From Thiothrix subterranea (GTDB taxonomy: Bacteria; Pseudomonadota; Gammaproteobacteria; Thiotrichales; Thiotrichaceae): a stretch of DNA of 64,000 nt. The notes beneath the pieces are model-generated. The model made no database searches. It saw only the letters and a list, made by a program, of their open reading frames with translations, and was not told where the DNA came from. Position 1 is the first letter of the stretch. Each line of letters opens with the position of its first letter. Below, in pieces: positions 8,935 to 17,715 of this stretch. The position numbers and the translations under genes were made by a program. The stretch lies in contig NZ_CP053482.1 in the NCBI RefSeq assembly GCF_016772315.1, positions 1,550,001-1,614,000 on the forward strand, given 5' to 3'.

Positions 8935-9624
8935 TCAGTTGTTGCGGACTAAGCGTAGGTAGTTGTAACTTTCGCCATGGCCTTGCGCACGATCGCCGGT
9001 TGCCAAGGAAAAACTTACCGCCGCATGACCAACGCTCGCCGTATCGGAAGCCCAATAACCACGCACCGCTTGACCTTGCACTTCAGGGTCGGAAGACGTG
9101 CTACCCAATGCCGGATAAATAAACGCACGCGCCGGACGGGTAGTGTCAATCAAACCCAGCAATTCAGTGGTGGTCGGCAAACGCCAATTGGTGTAACCAC
9201 ACAACGCCGCCGCATTCACCGCTTTGATGTAAGCATCGGTCGTGCATTTGGTCATAACAGTGCCGGATGCCTGACAAGGAGGCTTGCTCGTATCAAGGAG
9301 ATTCGCGGTTGCCGCCGTGCCAGCCGTTTTGCCGTCAGTTCCCCAGTTGTAGCCGTAATCCTTGTCACGGAAATCGGGGGTTGCACCGGACGCTTCGTCG
9401 GTTTTGACTTCCCACATGAGATTGGTGCTATTGTCGGTCACACACGTCGTCACCTCTGCTACTTTCACTTCAGTAAACGTCTTAGCTGCCGCAGTAGGCG
9501 GAACAACCGGGGCAGTCGTGCCACCGATAACGGTGTTTTGTGTCGATCCACCGCCGCCGCAACTACTCAGCAACGCGATTAAGGAGGAAGCTGTCAGAGC
9601 GACAGCTTGTTTATAAACGCTCAT
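8935..9624 (-). CDS. DUF1566 (Lcl-type) lipoprotein
   Basis: The 229-residue product has a lipoprotein signal (MSVYKQAVALTASSLIALLSSC, lipidated Cys about 22) followed by a Gly/Ser/Thr linker. The C-terminal two thirds match the DUF1566/Lcl domain: TNLMWEVKTDE, GYTNWRLPTTTELLGLIDTTR, YWASD and YNYLRLVRNN. Lcl domains occur in secreted, surface or adhesin-like proteins, with a lectin-like fold proposed for some. The WRLPT and LRLVR signatures are intact. It is a monocistronic gene; a role at the cell surface is inferred from the anchor. Confidence 0.83.
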   Translation of the reverse strand: MSVYKQAVALTASSLIALLSSCGGGGSTQNTVIGGTTAPVVPPTAAAKTFTEVKVAEVTTCVTDNSTNLMWEVKTDEASGATPDFRDKDYGYNWGTDGKTAGTAATANLLDTSKPPCQASGTVMTKCTTDAYIKAVNAAALCGYTNWRLPTTTELLGLIDTTRPARAFIYPALGSTSSDPEVQGQAVRGYWASDTASVGHAAVSFSLATGDRAQGHGESYNYLRLVRNN

Positions 9625-9701
9625 ATCTTAACCCTCTATCTTTTGTTATAAGATATTTATTTATATCAGAAAAGTTAAGTGTTGTAAGGTTTTGTGCAAT
9701 A

Positions 9702-10363
9702 TTAGCGCTTGAGGAGGTAGCTATCATTGCCGTTGAGGAAGTTAGCGAATACCGTCTCGAAATCGTCCACCACCGAGGTTTTCACCGCGTCTAACGCCAA
9801 CAATGCATCGCTCCACGCTTGCATCCGCGCACTCAGCGACAATTCCAGCGCGTAATGCTGCTTCAACAAAGCGAGGCGCATAAACAGCGGCGCATAGACA
9901 CAATCCACCAAATGAAACGTTTCCCCGGCAAAATACGGCGCGTCTGCGGCTAACACCGTATCCAAACGCTGCAAACCTTGCTGTAACGCTTCACGTCCCT
10001 CATCAAAAGCAGCGGATTCTTTCGCCGTTAACATGCGGAATTGCCGACCTAGCAACTCAGAACAAAACTCGATCCATGCCCGATGCCGCGCTTTTTCCAA
10101 AGGCTCAGCCGGGTGCAACGCGGGGGATACACTTCATCCACGTATTCAAGAATCACCGCAGATTCAAACAACGGCGTGCCATCCACCAGCAACACCGGCA
10201 CTTTGCCCAAGGGGGAAATGGCTTTGAACCAATCGGGGGGTTCGTGTGGGTTAATATGCGTCAACGTATACGCAATCCCCTTCGCATTCAGCGCAATCAC
10301 CGAACGTTGTACAAAAGGGCAAACTTTGAAACTGACTAATTCCAGCTTGGCAGATTGAGACAT
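9702..10363 (-). pseudogene. Glutathione S-transferase family protein, frameshifted
   Basis: Two overlapping minus-strand frames together make one GST of about 220 residues. The first, from ATG 10363 (MSQSAKLELVSFKVCPFVQR), carries the thioredoxin-like domain with FKVCPFV, GKVPVLLVDGTPLFESAVILEYVDEVYPP. The second continues LHPAEPLEKARHRAWIEFCSELL and runs through the all-helical C-terminal domain to the stop at 9702. The frame changes at a GGGGG run (10122-10126, CCCCC on the coding strand); one more C there would give Tyr-Pro-Pro-Ala-Leu-His-Pro and restore the whole protein. It is either a real one-base deletion or a homopolymer sequencing error. The family is the SspA/omega-type GST fold. 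Confidence 0.8.
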
Positions 10364-10436
10364 GGGGGGCATCCTTAAGCGACAATAACAGCATGATTGT
10401 ACACGAGTTAGCGTTAGGATTAAGCAGAAGTCTTGC

Positions 10437-10462
10437 AAAAGGAAGCCCGCTAACAGCAGGCT
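10437..10462 (-). terminator. Terminator after tRNA-Phe
   Basis: Read on the minus strand, the stem AGCCTGC/GCGGGCT (one G-T pair, five-base loop) is followed by TCCTTTT. It begins 24 bp after the tRNA 3' end. Confidence 0.75.
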
Positions 10463-10485
10463 AAAGGGGGTAATCGAAAATGAAA

Positions 10486-10561
10486 TGGTGGCCGGAGACG
10501 GAATCGAACCGCCGACACGGGGATTTTCAATCCCCTGCTCTACCAACTGAGCTATCCGGCC
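10486..10561 (-). tRNA. tRNA-Phe (GAA)
   Basis: The minus strand gives a full 76-nt cloverleaf: acceptor GGCCGGA/TCCGGCC, D-arm with GCTCAGTTGGTAGAGC, anticodon arm GGGGATTGAAAATCCCC with GAA at the anticodon, T-arm with GGTTCGATTCC, and an encoded CCA end. It is nearly the same in its arms as E. coli tRNA-Phe. A terminator follows directly, so it is a single transcription unit. Confidence 0.97.
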
Positions 10562-10674
10562 ACAGAGGGCGCTATTAAAGCGTTTTAAGGGGTTGCTGTC
10601 AAGCACTAATATTGGAGATTTTTCTGCTACACTTCAACACACCCATTACCACCAACTCAAGCGTCTTCACACTC

Positions 10675-11811
10675 ATGGATTCACACGGTTTACTGTTATT
10701 CATTCTCTGGCTGGCGATCGCCGCTGGCATTGTATTTTTTGTACGCTGGTTAAGCGGCTTTCTGAGCAAATTCAAGCTGCCCAACGATACGCGCCTGCTG
10801 ATCTTGATTGCGTTCACCGGCGTGCTGGTCATTGCCGCCCTCAATTTTCTCTGGAAACAAGGCAATCGCGAACCCGATCCCCCTGTTGACGCTGAAAACA
10901 CGGCAAACCCGCAAAAACCCAGAACCGAACTCGATCTGGAAACTTACGAAAACACCACCTACCCCGCTCTGTACGGCCTGCGCCAAGACATGCTCAAGCA
11001 AATGGACGCATTGCACACTTTTTTTGGCAAGGTCAGGGAATGGGCAGAACAAATGCCCGAACAACGCCGTTTTCTGCAAACCATCATTGACCTTCGCTGG
11101 TCACAACAACAGCAATTGCGCAAAGCCTATCAAGAAATTGACCGCAGCCGCCGCGAATTCTGGCTGCACTACCATACCGGCGAAGACCGCCATGTACGCA
11201 CCATGTTTGACGATGAAGCCCAACGCCTGCAACAGCGCATTCAAGAGGCACTCGGCGACAGCCGCGAATTCCAATTAGCCGAAACCGAAGCGATTCGCGA
11301 CCACCTGCGCGACGCCGAAACCCTACTCAAAGCCGCCAAGCTTCCCAAACCCAAAAAAGGGCAGAACTTAAACACGGTTTTTCAACCGTACAGCGACCAA
11401 CGCCGTCAAACCTTGCTAACGACGCTGACCCAACGCCAAGAAACCAGCATTACCAGCAATCTTGGGCAGCTTCAGCACGAAGAAACCCAAATCCGCACCA
11501 AATTGGCTTACATGGTGGAATACCAAAAAGTCAACACTGACTTGCTGGAAACCACTAACGACCTGATTTTAGAATGGAACAAAGCACTGATTTACAACCA
11601 ATACGCGCAATACCGCCTGCTGTTTGCCGCCGAAGCCCTGGAAATCAGCGTGCTGCTAGGCATTACTACTGAGAGCAGGGATTACGCCTGGTTACTCAAA
11701 CAATTGCGCGAATTAGCCCCTAGCATACTGGCACAAGCCGAAGAAGAGCGCCGCGTTGCCGCCTACAGCTACAACCCGGAAGTCGACCACAGCAACCGCA
11801 AATCACGTTAG
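10675..11811 (+). CDS. Membrane protein with long helical/coiled-coil domain
   Basis: I choose the ATG at 10675 (MDSHGLLLFIL); the longer frame begins with a TTG at 10612 and adds residues without support. The 378-residue product has two membrane helices (about 5-25 and 40-60), a short polar linker with many Pro and Asn, then about 290 residues rich in Glu, Gln, Arg and Leu predicted to be helical and partly coiled coil. I do not recognise the family. The topology suggests an inner-membrane anchor with a large cytoplasmic domain. It converges on the flotillin gene with 9 bp between the ends, so the two may share a transcription end; no functional link can be shown. Confidence 0.65.
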   Translation: MDSHGLLLFILWLAIAAGIVFFVRWLSGFLSKFKLPNDTRLLILIAFTGVLVIAALNFLWKQGNREPDPPVDAENTANPQKPRTELDLETYENTTYPALYGLRQDMLKQMDALHTFFGKVREWAEQMPEQRRFLQTIIDLRWSQQQQLRKAYQEIDRSRREFWLHYHTGEDRHVRTMFDDEAQRLQQRIQEALGDSREFQLAETEAIRDHLRDAETLLKAAKLPKPKKGQNLNTVFQPYSDQRRQTLLTTLTQRQETSITSNLGQLQHEETQIRTKLAYMVEYQKVNTDLLETTNDLILEWNKALIYNQYAQYRLLFAAEALEISVLLGITTESRDYAWLLKQLRELAPSILAQAEEERRVAAYSYNPEVDHSNRKSR

Positions 11812-11820
11812 ACGGTTCGC

Positions 11821-13446
11821 CTAATAGCGCTCGTCACGCTCATAATCCTCGTCATAACCGTCATTATCGGCGGTCACGGGCTGTTCGCGCTCACGGGCAG
11901 GCGTTGGTGCAGGCTTTTTTGCCGCTTCTGGTTTAGCCTCATGCGCAAACAGCCCCGCGTGCAAACTGTGCGTCATGTCATTGAGCGAGCCACCTTTCAA
12001 ACCCACTTCGCCTAGCAAGCTTTCAATCAACGGCACTTGCGCACGGTAACGCAAAGCGCTGTCCACCACTTGCTCAGCCAAGTTGCTGCCACCGCCGCCA
12101 CTGTTGGCAGTGCCATTGCCTGCATCGCCACCGTTATTGCCGCCACCCGCACCACCGCGCCCGATGGCATTGTTTAAGCCGTCAATGTGCATGATTTTGA
12201 TGCCTTCGATATTTTCCATTGGGCGCACACTTTCGCGAATAATATTCGGCAATTGGCGCACGATTTCCATTTTGACCTGCATCGCAATCTGGTCGTTGGA
12301 AAGCAAGTTAGAAGCTTCGTTCAAGGCTTTCTTGCCCGCCGCTTCCACTTGGTAACGCAATTGCGCAGCCATCGCTGCCATTTTTTCCACATCAGCGTTC
12401 GCTTCGGCAATGATGACTTGGCGACGCGCTTCTTTTTCCGCACTGATAATTTCCACGACACGGGAACGCTCGGCTTCGGCACGTTCGCGAGCAGTACGAA
12501 TTTCTTCGGAAATCTTCTCGAATTCGGCTTTGACCTTATTCGTTTCAATCCATGCGTGTGAGACTTCACGCTCTAACGCGGCTTGTTGCATGTTCATGGA
12601 TTGCTGGGCGCGTTCAATCGAAATCTCTTTGTCGATATTGATTTCTTCGATTTTGCGCTGGGTTTCGGCTTCATTTTCGGCTTTCTGGCGCTTGCGTTCG
12701 TTTTGCGCCACGACTTCCTTGTACTCCATCTCTTCTTTCTTGATGGTGGCTTCAAGGTTGCGCTGCTTAATCGCAACTGCCGTTTCTTGCTCAATATTAT
12801 TGCGGCGCTTGGCGTTATCGGAGGTCACTTGCTCCAAAATACTCAAACCTTTCGCGTCAAAGGCATTGTTGGGGTCGAAATACTTCTTGTCGGTTTGATC
12901 CAGCCCGGTGAGGGATACCGACACCAGTTCCAAACCGTTTTTGTGGAATTCGGCATTCACCGCCTCTTCCACGTTGTGTTCAAACGCGGCGCGTTTTTGG
13001 TGTAATTCCTCTAGCTCCATGCCTGAAGCCACCGAACGTAAGGCGGCAACACACGGCGCTTCAAATACTTCCCTAATCGCCTCTTTATCCAACGTGCGCA
13101 TCCCCAAAGCACGCGCGGCAGTGCTGATGGCTTCCGGGCGAGCTTCTACCCGCAAGAAAAATTCGGCGGTTACATCCACGCGCAGCGGGTCTTTAGTGAC
13201 CAATGCTTGTTCCATTTCGCGGGTAATTTCAATTTTCAGGGTTTGCATATTGATCGGCATCACCTCGTGGATGACGGGCAACACAAACGCACCACTGCCG
13301 AGGATGACTTTTTCCCCGCCCAAGCCAGTGCGCACAAACGCGGTATCTTTTCTGGCGCGTTTATAAAAAGCTGAGAACGCAGCGGCACTTAACAGCGCCA
13401 CTGCTAAAAAACCCAGTGCTGCGTAAAGGTAGGTCGTCCATTCCAT
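11821..13446 (-). CDS. Flotillin-like SPFH-domain protein (YqiK type)
   Basis: The 541-residue protein has one N-terminal membrane helix (about 6-28), an SPFH/band-7 domain (about 32-200: GGEKVILGSGAFVLPVIHEVMPINMQTLKIE), and a long charged flotillin coiled coil (about 220-390) rich in Glu, Lys and Ala. A Gly/Asn-rich linker follows, and the tail is acidic. This order fits bacterial flotillins such as YqiK, which scaffold ordered membrane microdomains. NfeD-type partners often adjoin flotillin genes, but none is present here, as is common for YqiK. It converges on the membrane coiled-coil gene at 10675-11811. Confidence 0.9.
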   Translation of the reverse strand: MEWTTYLYAALGFLAVALLSAAAFSAFYKRARKDTAFVRTGLGGEKVILGSGAFVLPVIHEVMPINMQTLKIEITREMEQALVTKDPLRVDVTAEFFLRVEARPEAISTAARALGMRTLDKEAIREVFEAPCVAALRSVASGMELEELHQKRAAFEHNVEEAVNAEFHKNGLELVSVSLTGLDQTDKKYFDPNNAFDAKGLSILEQVTSDNAKRRNNIEQETAVAIKQRNLEATIKKEEMEYKEVVAQNERKRQKAENEAETQRKIEEINIDKEISIERAQQSMNMQQAALEREVSHAWIETNKVKAEFEKISEEIRTARERAEAERSRVVEIISAEKEARRQVIIAEANADVEKMAAMAAQLRYQVEAAGKKALNEASNLLSNDQIAMQVKMEIVRQLPNIIRESVRPMENIEGIKIMHIDGLNNAIGRGGAGGGNNGGDAGNGTANSGGGGSNLAEQVVDSALRYRAQVPLIESLLGEVGLKGGSLNDMTHSLHAGLFAHEAKPEAAKKPAPTPAREREQPVTADNDGYDEDYERDERY

Positions 13447-13597
13447 GCGCTTTCACCTAAATCTGATCGGTTGTGATGGTATGAGTATACGCAATATCTT
13501 GAAATTAGGTTGAAAACCCTTTCAACATCAATTAAGCCACGGTTAGCCTTGGTAAAACTATCATCCACGCCATAAAGATAATTGGCTGATAAAATCA

Positions 13598-15565
13598 ATG
13601 ATTTCGACACAGCGCAAGGCACTGATAATAGGGCTGCAAATCAGCATGGCAACGTTGTATGCCAGCGATACATTCGCCGCAACAGGCATCACCGCGCTCA
13701 CGTTGGAACAATTGGAGCAGGAACAGGCAACCCTTATCCAGCGTACACCCGCCTATGTCGACAACCTGATTGATAGCACCACGGCGGAAGACGCAGCTCC
13801 CTCTCCCACTGCTGACACAACACTTGCCGAAGAATCCGCATCCGGCTACCGCACCCTGAACATGGGGATAGACACGCGCCATACCCGCACTGACGCGGGC
13901 GACACGCAAACCCGCCAAGCGTTGAACCTGGATGCTTCACGGCAAACCCGCGACTACGGCACTTTCACACTCGATACCCAAGTTACCCAGCAAAACACCA
14001 GTGCCAGCACGGAAACGCCCCCAGAAACCCAAGAAATCACCGCGACGCTCTACCAAAATGATTGGCTGCTAAACGACGAATGGCAAATGGATAACACTGT
14101 CGGCGTGGTACGTTCCGCCCAAAACAGTTTAATCAGCCAATCCAATAACCTGAGCTTACCGTCACGCACCTACCTTGGCAGCAACAGCCGCATCAGCAAT
14201 GACAAAACTGAAGTACGCCTCATGCACGGCAAAAAAGGTGAAGTGCTCGACAATGGCGATATAACCACCACCGAACAAGCGGTAACGGGTCTGAGCGTCA
14301 CCCATCGCCTCAACGAACAATGGGCGGTGGGCGCACAAGGCTGGCAAGCGCAAGATGAAGACGCGCAACAACACCAGGAAGCCACCCTTGCGGTGCAACA
14401 CACCAACGAATCCGGCAGCCTGCAAACCAAAGCGCAAATGCTCACAAACGAAGCAGGCAGTGGCGCGTGGGTCGACACCGAATACCAGCAAGACCGCTTT
14501 CGCCACCAAGCAGGCGCTTACGCACTCGGCGACGGTCTGACGTGGATGGGTGATGACGTAGCCGATAACACCCAAGGCGCTTACTGGCGCATGGGCTACA
14601 CCCACCCGCGCTACGACACGCATTCGAGCATTGAATGGCAGCAACGCCAAGCCGATGCCGAAACCCATGACACCCAAGAATTACGCCTTAACCAAAGCCT
14701 CAACTACCAATACGACCGCACCACGCGCACCGGCGGGCAACTGAGCCACACCCAAACGCAAGCGGCTGATGACCGCCAACAAACCCAAGGCAGCGTCTTC
14801 GTGTCACGTTCGTGGAGCAGCGGGCAAGACAGCCGCTTACAACTGCGCGTCAGCCACGAACAAGAACCCGACACCACCACCCAAACCCGTGAAATAGACT
14901 ATTCACATCACTGGTTACTGCCCGCAGCCAACGAGCTTTCTTGGCAAATAAATGCCCGCAATGAACAAGACGAAGCCGAAGATCGTAATACTTACCAAAC
15001 AGGGCTAGACTGGCAACATCACCTGAGCAATGGTGATAATGTGGGCGCAAACCTCACCCTAAGCAAAGCCAGCCCGTCCGATAATGACCTTGGTACGCAC
15101 CAAAACTACCGCGTATTTGCCCGCAAGCAACTGAATAGCAAACTGAACCTCGAAGCCAGCATTGAGCAAACACACGACACCGAAGGCAAGCGCGATCAAG
15201 GCGTATCCGTGGCGCTGAATTATCAAGACGGCTGGGGCAAACCGTTAGGGCGGCGTGATGTGCGCAGTGGCGGTATTCGCGGCGTGGTATTTTTCGACGA
15301 AAATAACGACGGGCGGCAGCAGCCCCTAGAAAAGAAAGCTGCTAATATTGAGTTGGTGTTGGATGGGCGTACTCCGGTAACAACTGACCAAAACGGTGAG
15401 TTCGCGTTTCCCCAAGTGGCAACCGGCGCACATGAGCTAGAGGTAGCGTTTAGTAGTATCCCGTTACCGTGGGAACTTTCCGCCGATTTCAACACCAAAG
15501 TAGAGGTAGGATTGCGGGATACCAGCACCCTCGCCATACCACTGGCAAAGGTGACGGATCAATGA
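13598..15565 (+). CDS. Outer-membrane beta-barrel with C-terminal Ig-like domain, possible secretion pore of a pilus-like operon
   Basis: The 655-residue product starts with a signal peptide (MISTQRKALIIGLQISMATLYASDTFA). Residues about 85-555 show alternating hydrophobic/polar strands rich in Gln, Thr and aromatic residues, as in a large outer-membrane barrel. A block at about 185-215 (LSLPSRTYLGSNSRISNDKTEVRLMHGKKGE) looks like a plug or entry segment. The C-terminus (about 560-650, GGIRGVVFFDENNDGRQQPLEKKAANIELVLDG) is an SdrD/carboxypeptidase-regulatory-type Ig-like domain with the DENNDG calcium-binding-like loop. It is the first gene of an operon with subunit-like proteins and a PapD-like chaperone, so it may replace the classical usher, whose PapC-type signatures I do not see. 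Confidence 0.65.
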   Translation: MISTQRKALIIGLQISMATLYASDTFAATGITALTLEQLEQEQATLIQRTPAYVDNLIDSTTAEDAAPSPTADTTLAEESASGYRTLNMGIDTRHTRTDAGDTQTRQALNLDASRQTRDYGTFTLDTQVTQQNTSASTETPPETQEITATLYQNDWLLNDEWQMDNTVGVVRSAQNSLISQSNNLSLPSRTYLGSNSRISNDKTEVRLMHGKKGEVLDNGDITTTEQAVTGLSVTHRLNEQWAVGAQGWQAQDEDAQQHQEATLAVQHTNESGSLQTKAQMLTNEAGSGAWVDTEYQQDRFRHQAGAYALGDGLTWMGDDVADNTQGAYWRMGYTHPRYDTHSSIEWQQRQADAETHDTQELRLNQSLNYQYDRTTRTGGQLSHTQTQAADDRQQTQGSVFVSRSWSSGQDSRLQLRVSHEQEPDTTTQTREIDYSHHWLLPAANELSWQINARNEQDEAEDRNTYQTGLDWQHHLSNGDNVGANLTLSKASPSDNDLGTHQNYRVFARKQLNSKLNLEASIEQTHDTEGKRDQGVSVALNYQDGWGKPLGRRDVRSGGIRGVVFFDENNDGRQQPLEKKAANIELVLDGRTPVTTDQNGEFAFPQVATGAHELEVAFSSIPLPWELSADFNTKVEVGLRDTSTLAIPLAKVTDQ

Positions 15566-15615
15566 CCCAATCCCCAACATTTTCAATCAATAATAACAGT
15601 AAGAGTTTACTAAAC

Positions 15616-16269
15616 ATGAAATTACTAAAACCTAGCCTGCTGGCTTCCAGCGCGTTATTGCTCGCCTTAACCGGCACTGCCTTCGGCGAAGCGGGCATTT
15701 CCTCCAAAGTAGGCGCAGCGCCTGATTCCGTCACTGCCAACGTCAACTTCAAAATCAAAGTACCCGAAATTATTATCTTGCGCGTGGGCGATTGGGGAAA
15801 CACCAAAAATACCCTTATCTGGGATTATGCCTTTGGTTCAGGGATAGCCGAGACCAGTAACACTGATGCAACCTCTGCTCAATGGGGCAAAATTACTGCC
15901 GACGCAGTAGATCCACAAAATGCGAACAGTGATAATGAAAGTGCTTCCGATAAAGCTGGGGATGGTATCCTCAAAGTTGCCGCTTTTAGCAATACGGGCG
16001 ATGTCCGCCTCACCTCTGCCATCGTCACGGATTTTACCGCCGTTACCGCTGGCTTCAATAAGCCGTCTTTAAGCGAAATTAGCGCAACCGATGGCGGTAG
16101 TATTGCACACACCGCACTCAATGGGTTTACAGGTGGCACGGTTGATCTAACCAATACGGCGGGTTTGGTAAAACTAACGGATGCTTGGCAATATACCTAC
16201 ACACCAACCAACAACCCAGCGGCGGGTGAATACAACGCTGAAGTCAAATACACGTTGGCTAATATTTAA
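15616..16269 (+). CDS. Secreted pilin-like subunit, probably major
   Basis: The start at 15616 (MKLLKPSLLASSALLLALTGTAFGEAG) gives a clean signal peptide; an alternative ATG at 15562 overlaps the upstream stop as ATGA but would bury the signal. The mature protein of about 190 residues is beta-rich with few charged residues and no cysteine. Its blocks VNFKIKVPEIIILRVGDWGNT near the N-terminus and DAWQYTYTPTNNPAAGEYNAEV near the end recur in the gene at 17712 (VKLTVPAFLFLQVGNANQT; AVWQYTYTNSALPAAGTYQG), so the two are paralogues. It precedes a strong hairpin and a chaperone gene. A subunit of a surface fibre is the best guess. Confidence 0.6.
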   Translation: MKLLKPSLLASSALLLALTGTAFGEAGISSKVGAAPDSVTANVNFKIKVPEIIILRVGDWGNTKNTLIWDYAFGSGIAETSNTDATSAQWGKITADAVDPQNANSDNESASDKAGDGILKVAAFSNTGDVRLTSAIVTDFTAVTAGFNKPSLSEISATDGGSIAHTALNGFTGGTVDLTNTAGLVKLTDAWQYTYTPTNNPAAGEYNAEVKYTLANI

Positions 16270-16281
16270 ATAAGATGGCGC

Positions 16282-16308
16282 AAGGTTCGGCAATAGCAGC
16301 CGAACCTT
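16282..16308 (+). promoter_or_regulatory. Intercistronic hairpin in the pilus-like operon
   Basis: A perfect 10-bp stem AAGGTTCGGC/GCCGAACCTT with a 7-base loop lies 12 bp after the subunit gene and 28 bp before the chaperone gene. It has no T-run, so it is more likely an mRNA stabiliser or partial terminator than a true operon end. In fimbrial operons such hairpins raise expression of the subunit over the assembly proteins. Confidence 0.65.
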
Positions 16309-16336
16309 TGCCAGATTGTCACAACAGGGGCTAAAC

Positions 16337-17122
16337 ATGAGAAACATCACCAGCAAACTTTTTTTCAGTTTGCTAACGTTAGGTATGGCAACCAACGCAT
16401 CTGCCAGCGGCTTTTCAGCGGCTGCCAGCCCGCCACGCTATGAACTTTCCGCCACTGCTGGGCAAAAAGTATCGCAAGTGCTGGAAATTTATAACGTCGG
16501 CAATGCCAACGAACAATACACCGTCAAAACCAACGACTGGCAACTCACTGGCGAAAAACTCACGTTTCACGACGAACTCCTCCCCAACAGTTGCCGCGAA
16601 TGGGTCAAGCTCGAACGCCACAAAGTTACCGTCAACCGTGGCGACAAACGCCCGATGCGTTTTGAAGTCGATGTTCCCGCTGGCACGCCTGCGCAAGAAT
16701 GCCGCTTTGCCCTCATGGTCGAAGGCACGACCCCCGCCCCCAACCAAATTGCCGACAATATCAACCTGCCGGTCAACGGGCGTTTAGCCGTCATCGTGTA
16801 TTTGGCTATCGGCGGCGCAGAACCCGCCCTCACGGTTGCCAACCTGCAAATGTCCGGCAAAATCCCTGCTCTCAAAGTCAGCAATAGCGGCACGGCACAC
16901 GGTCGTCTGCAAGGCGTACTCGCAGGCACGGACAGCAGCGGCAAAGCCATCGACTTTTCGGTGTCCAGCACCCCGATTATGGCGGGCGAATCGCGCTTAC
17001 TCCCGCTCACCCCGCACCTTGGCGAAAAACACCTTGACCCGAAAACGATCAAATACCCCGTCAAGCTCAAAGGTCAGCTTTACTGGGAAAAAGGCGCGTT
17101 TGCGATTGAACAACAACTGTGA
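16337..17122 (+). CDS. PapD-like periplasmic chaperone
   Basis: The start at 16337 (MRNITSKLFFSLLTLGMATNASASG) follows CAGGGG and gives a signal peptide; 261 residues in all. The mature part has two Ig-like halves: residues about 30-145 (SPPRYELSATAGQKVSQVLEIYNVGNANEQYTVKTNDW...PMRFEVDVPAGTPAQECRFALMVEG) resemble the N-terminal domain of pilus chaperones, with a proline-flanked start, the F-x-V/P-AGTP loop and the strand before the domain break. The second half ends in a strand LKGQLYWEKGAFAIEQQL. A disulfide may link Cys in LPNSCREW and QECRF. It probably binds the operon's secreted subunits in the periplasm. Confidence 0.7.
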   Translation: MRNITSKLFFSLLTLGMATNASASGFSAAASPPRYELSATAGQKVSQVLEIYNVGNANEQYTVKTNDWQLTGEKLTFHDELLPNSCREWVKLERHKVTVNRGDKRPMRFEVDVPAGTPAQECRFALMVEGTTPAPNQIADNINLPVNGRLAVIVYLAIGGAEPALTVANLQMSGKIPALKVSNSGTAHGRLQGVLAGTDSSGKAIDFSVSSTPIMAGESRLLPLTPHLGEKHLDPKTIKYPVKLKGQLYWEKGAFAIEQQL

Positions 17123-17133
17123 GGATCTCGGCA

Positions 17134-17715
17134 ATGCCCTATTTACCCAGCCATCACTACCGAGCCGCTTTGGTGCTCCTCGCCCTGCTCCCCATGCCCA
17201 GCGCGTGGGCGCAATGTTGGCCGGAAAATACCGATAACGGCAAAGCCGATTACTACCTCGTGAATGGTGCTATTAACCAACCCATTCCCGAAATTGTGTT
17301 TGACCTCCCCGGCAATAGCCTTGGCACAGGTGGGCGGATTGTCTCCACCACCGTCAACAACCGTGGCAATAACAACACCTTGGCAAACCATGTACGCTTC
17401 CGCCTCAGTGTCAGCAACAAAACGACTAAACGTGTCGTGATGTCTGCGAACTCCGCCACGCCCCTCACTTGCACCACGTGTAGCAGCAGCGTGACGATTC
17501 CGTTTAGCAAAATTGGCTGGCAGGAAAACCCCACCAATGAAACCAAAGGCAGCGTGCCAGCCGATGGGCAATTCAATAACGGCTCACAAACATGGATCAC
17601 TGCCAACCCCAAAGACGATTCGATTTTCAACCTGCAATTTGATTTTTTAAATGACACCGTTTACCCAGCAGGCACATACACCGGCGAATTCCGCACACGG
17701 GGAACCCCACAATGA
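17134..17715 (+). CDS. Secreted subunit-like protein with CxxC
   Basis: I place the start at ATG 17134 (MPYLPSHHYRAALVLLALLPMPSAWAQ), with GAGGA (17121-17125) as ribosome-binding site; a GTG at 17119 would overlap the chaperone stop. After the signal peptide (cleavage after AWA) come about 165 beta-rich residues with CTTC around mature mid-length, many Asn and Thr, and an ending (PAGTYTGEFRTRGTPQ) that resembles the final beta strand of pilin-like proteins. It overlaps the next gene by 4 bp. No known family is recognised; an adhesin or minor subunit is plausible. Confidence 0.6.
   Translation: MPYLPSHHYRAALVLLALLPMPSAWAQCWPENTDNGKADYYLVNGAINQPIPEIVFDLPGNSLGTGGRIVSTTVNNRGNNNTLANHVRFRLSVSNKTTKRVVMSANSATPLTCTTCSSSVTIPFSKIGWQENPTNETKGSVPADGQFNNGSQTWITANPKDDSIFNLQFDFLNDTVYPAGTYTGEFRTRGTPQ

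Noticed and set aside
13404-13622. 72-codon minus-strand frame between the flotillin and the barrel gene
   Set aside because: It overlaps both neighbours' starts, has no good start site and no recognisable sequence.
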